From: Nostoc sp. ATCC 43529
GTDB taxonomy: Bacteria > Cyanobacteriota > Cyanobacteriia > Cyanobacteriales > Nostocaceae
DNA length: 64,000 nucleotides
Assembly: GCA_003326205.1 (NCBI GenBank)
Contig: LWTK01000020.1
Location: 186,001 to 250,000 of the forward strand
Reading direction: 5' to 3'
Positions within the stretch are counted from its first letter, which is position 1, and every line of letters begins with the position of its first letter. Under the pieces are notes generated by a model, which saw only the letters and a program-made list of their open reading frames with translations, was not told the origin of the DNA and searched no databases. The position numbers and the translations under genes are program-made. This document shows positions 63,559 through 64,000 of the stretch, piece by piece.

Positions 63559-64000
63559 ATCGCTCACTACACTTTAAAAGCTACTAAGGATACGGTGCAT
63601 TTGGGTGGTTTCTCTCATCTGCTAAATCCAGCACTCACTATTGATTCCGGCGATACAGTTGATGTAGAAACTTATACTGGTTATTACGTTTATGAGAAAG
63701 CACCACCAGAGTTTCTCACACCAGAATTTCTCGACATCTGCCAAAATCTTTTACCAGAACGCAAAATTGCTGGAGGGCCGCATTTACTCACAGGGCCGAT
63801 TTACATACGGGATGCTCAACCAGGGGATGTTTTAGAAGTAAAATTAGAAGCGATCGCACCTCGTTTACCTGTAGGCTTTAATGCAATTCGTACAGGTTGG
63901 GGAGCTTTACCACATCAGTTTTCTCAACCCGCCTTAAGATTCATTCCTTTGGATTTAGCAAACAATATCGCTGAATTTCCACCCGGTACTGGAATTAAAA
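63559..64000 (+). CDS. Acetamidase/formamidase-family protein, partial (start codon reads ATC)
   Basis: The frame reads 'AHYTLKATKDTVHLGGFSHLLNPALTIDSGDTVDVETYTGYYVYEKAPPEFLTPEF', then 'AGGPHLLTGPIYIRDAQPGDVLEVKLEAIAP' and runs off the window. It is an amide hydrolase of the acetamidase/formamidase family, which releases ammonia from small amides. Family members usually start MAHHTLKAT. Here the expected ATG is ATC, 6 bases after a strong AGGAGGT site, and this change completes a HIP1 octamer (GCGATCGC). GTG at 63595 is the first accepted alternative start. An in-frame stop lies upstream, so no longer start exists. It may use a rare AUC start, use GTG, or be impaired. Confidence 0.8.
   Translation, partial: MAHYTLKATKDTVHLGGFSHLLNPALTIDSGDTVDVETYTGYYVYEKAPPEFLTPEFLDICQNLLPERKIAGGPHLLTGPIYIRDAQPGDVLEVKLEAIAPRLPVGFNAIRTGWGALPHQFSQPALRFIPLDLANNIAEFPPGTGIK

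Overview
The window comes from a filamentous, probably heterocyst-forming (Nostocales-type) cyanobacterium. The grounds are dense HIP1 sites (GCGATCGC), heptamer short tandem repeats between genes, aerobic chlorophyll and haem genes (acsF, hemF), a type 2 isopentenyl-diphosphate isomerase, a fused cbiG-cobJ, pentapeptide-repeat and WD40 proteins, and many small inverted-repeat elements typical of this group. No taxon can be fixed from the sequence alone.

Layout. 0-5 kb: the N-terminal part of cobU (minus strand, TTG start), a conserved unknown protein, then two family-2 glycosyltransferases and a WcaF-like acetyltransferase (an exopolysaccharide cassette) closed by a strong terminator. 5-16 kb: a REC-PAS-PAS-HK-REC hybrid kinase, small unknowns, an NTF2-like protein, a double-cupin plus Asp/Glu-racemase-family gene pair, two exported unknown proteins (one with a PEP-CTERM-like tail), a membrane protein and a lambda-lysozyme-like enzyme. 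16-24 kb: an aldo/keto reductase, an NDH-2 pseudogene, cbiG-cobJ, an unknown acidic protein, then a tetrapyrrole block: a hemN pseudogene, hemF and a divergent acsF that share a 13-bp promoter motif.

24-28 kb: a two-gene STAND module. A small protein resembling pore-forming 'Bell' effectors precedes an nSTAND ATPase with 14 WD40 repeats, and the two share a short amyloid-signalling-like motif. 28-32 kb: a pentapeptide protein, an ArsR regulator, and three IS630-type elements in a row (two non-autonomous, one with a dead transposase). 32-39 kb: a transketolase-like enzyme, a DeoR regulator, a zinc alcohol dehydrogenase and its truncated duplicate, an SRPBCC protein and a DOPA-dioxygenase-like protein. 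39-45 kb: a universal stress protein, an MltA-like protein, murG, a secreted NTF2-like protein and fni. 45-51 kb: two tandem NACHT ATPases, one with a long N-terminal domain and no repeats, the other with 16 HEAT repeats and no such N-terminal domain. 51-62 kb: sppA, an unknown, a pentapeptide protein, a ThuA-like protein, a methyltransferase, a histidine kinase/response regulator pair, a cupin and small unknowns.

61.5-64 kb: a cobalamin riboswitch drives a DUF1636 gene translationally coupled to cobK. Beyond it lies tRNA-Val(GAC). Eleven bases after the tRNA is a sequence that looks like the left end of a type V-K CRISPR-associated Tn7-like transposon (ShCAST-like), with four TnsB-type repeats. 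No transposition gene follows within the window. Instead there is an IS1-like remnant and the start of an acetamidase/formamidase gene whose expected ATG reads ATC.

The most unusual items are the CAST-like end at tRNA-Val, the Bell-like/nSTAND-WD40 pair, the split tandem NACHT pair with its near-identical HEAT units, and the IS630/MITE tandem with a dispersed palindrome inside its transposase.
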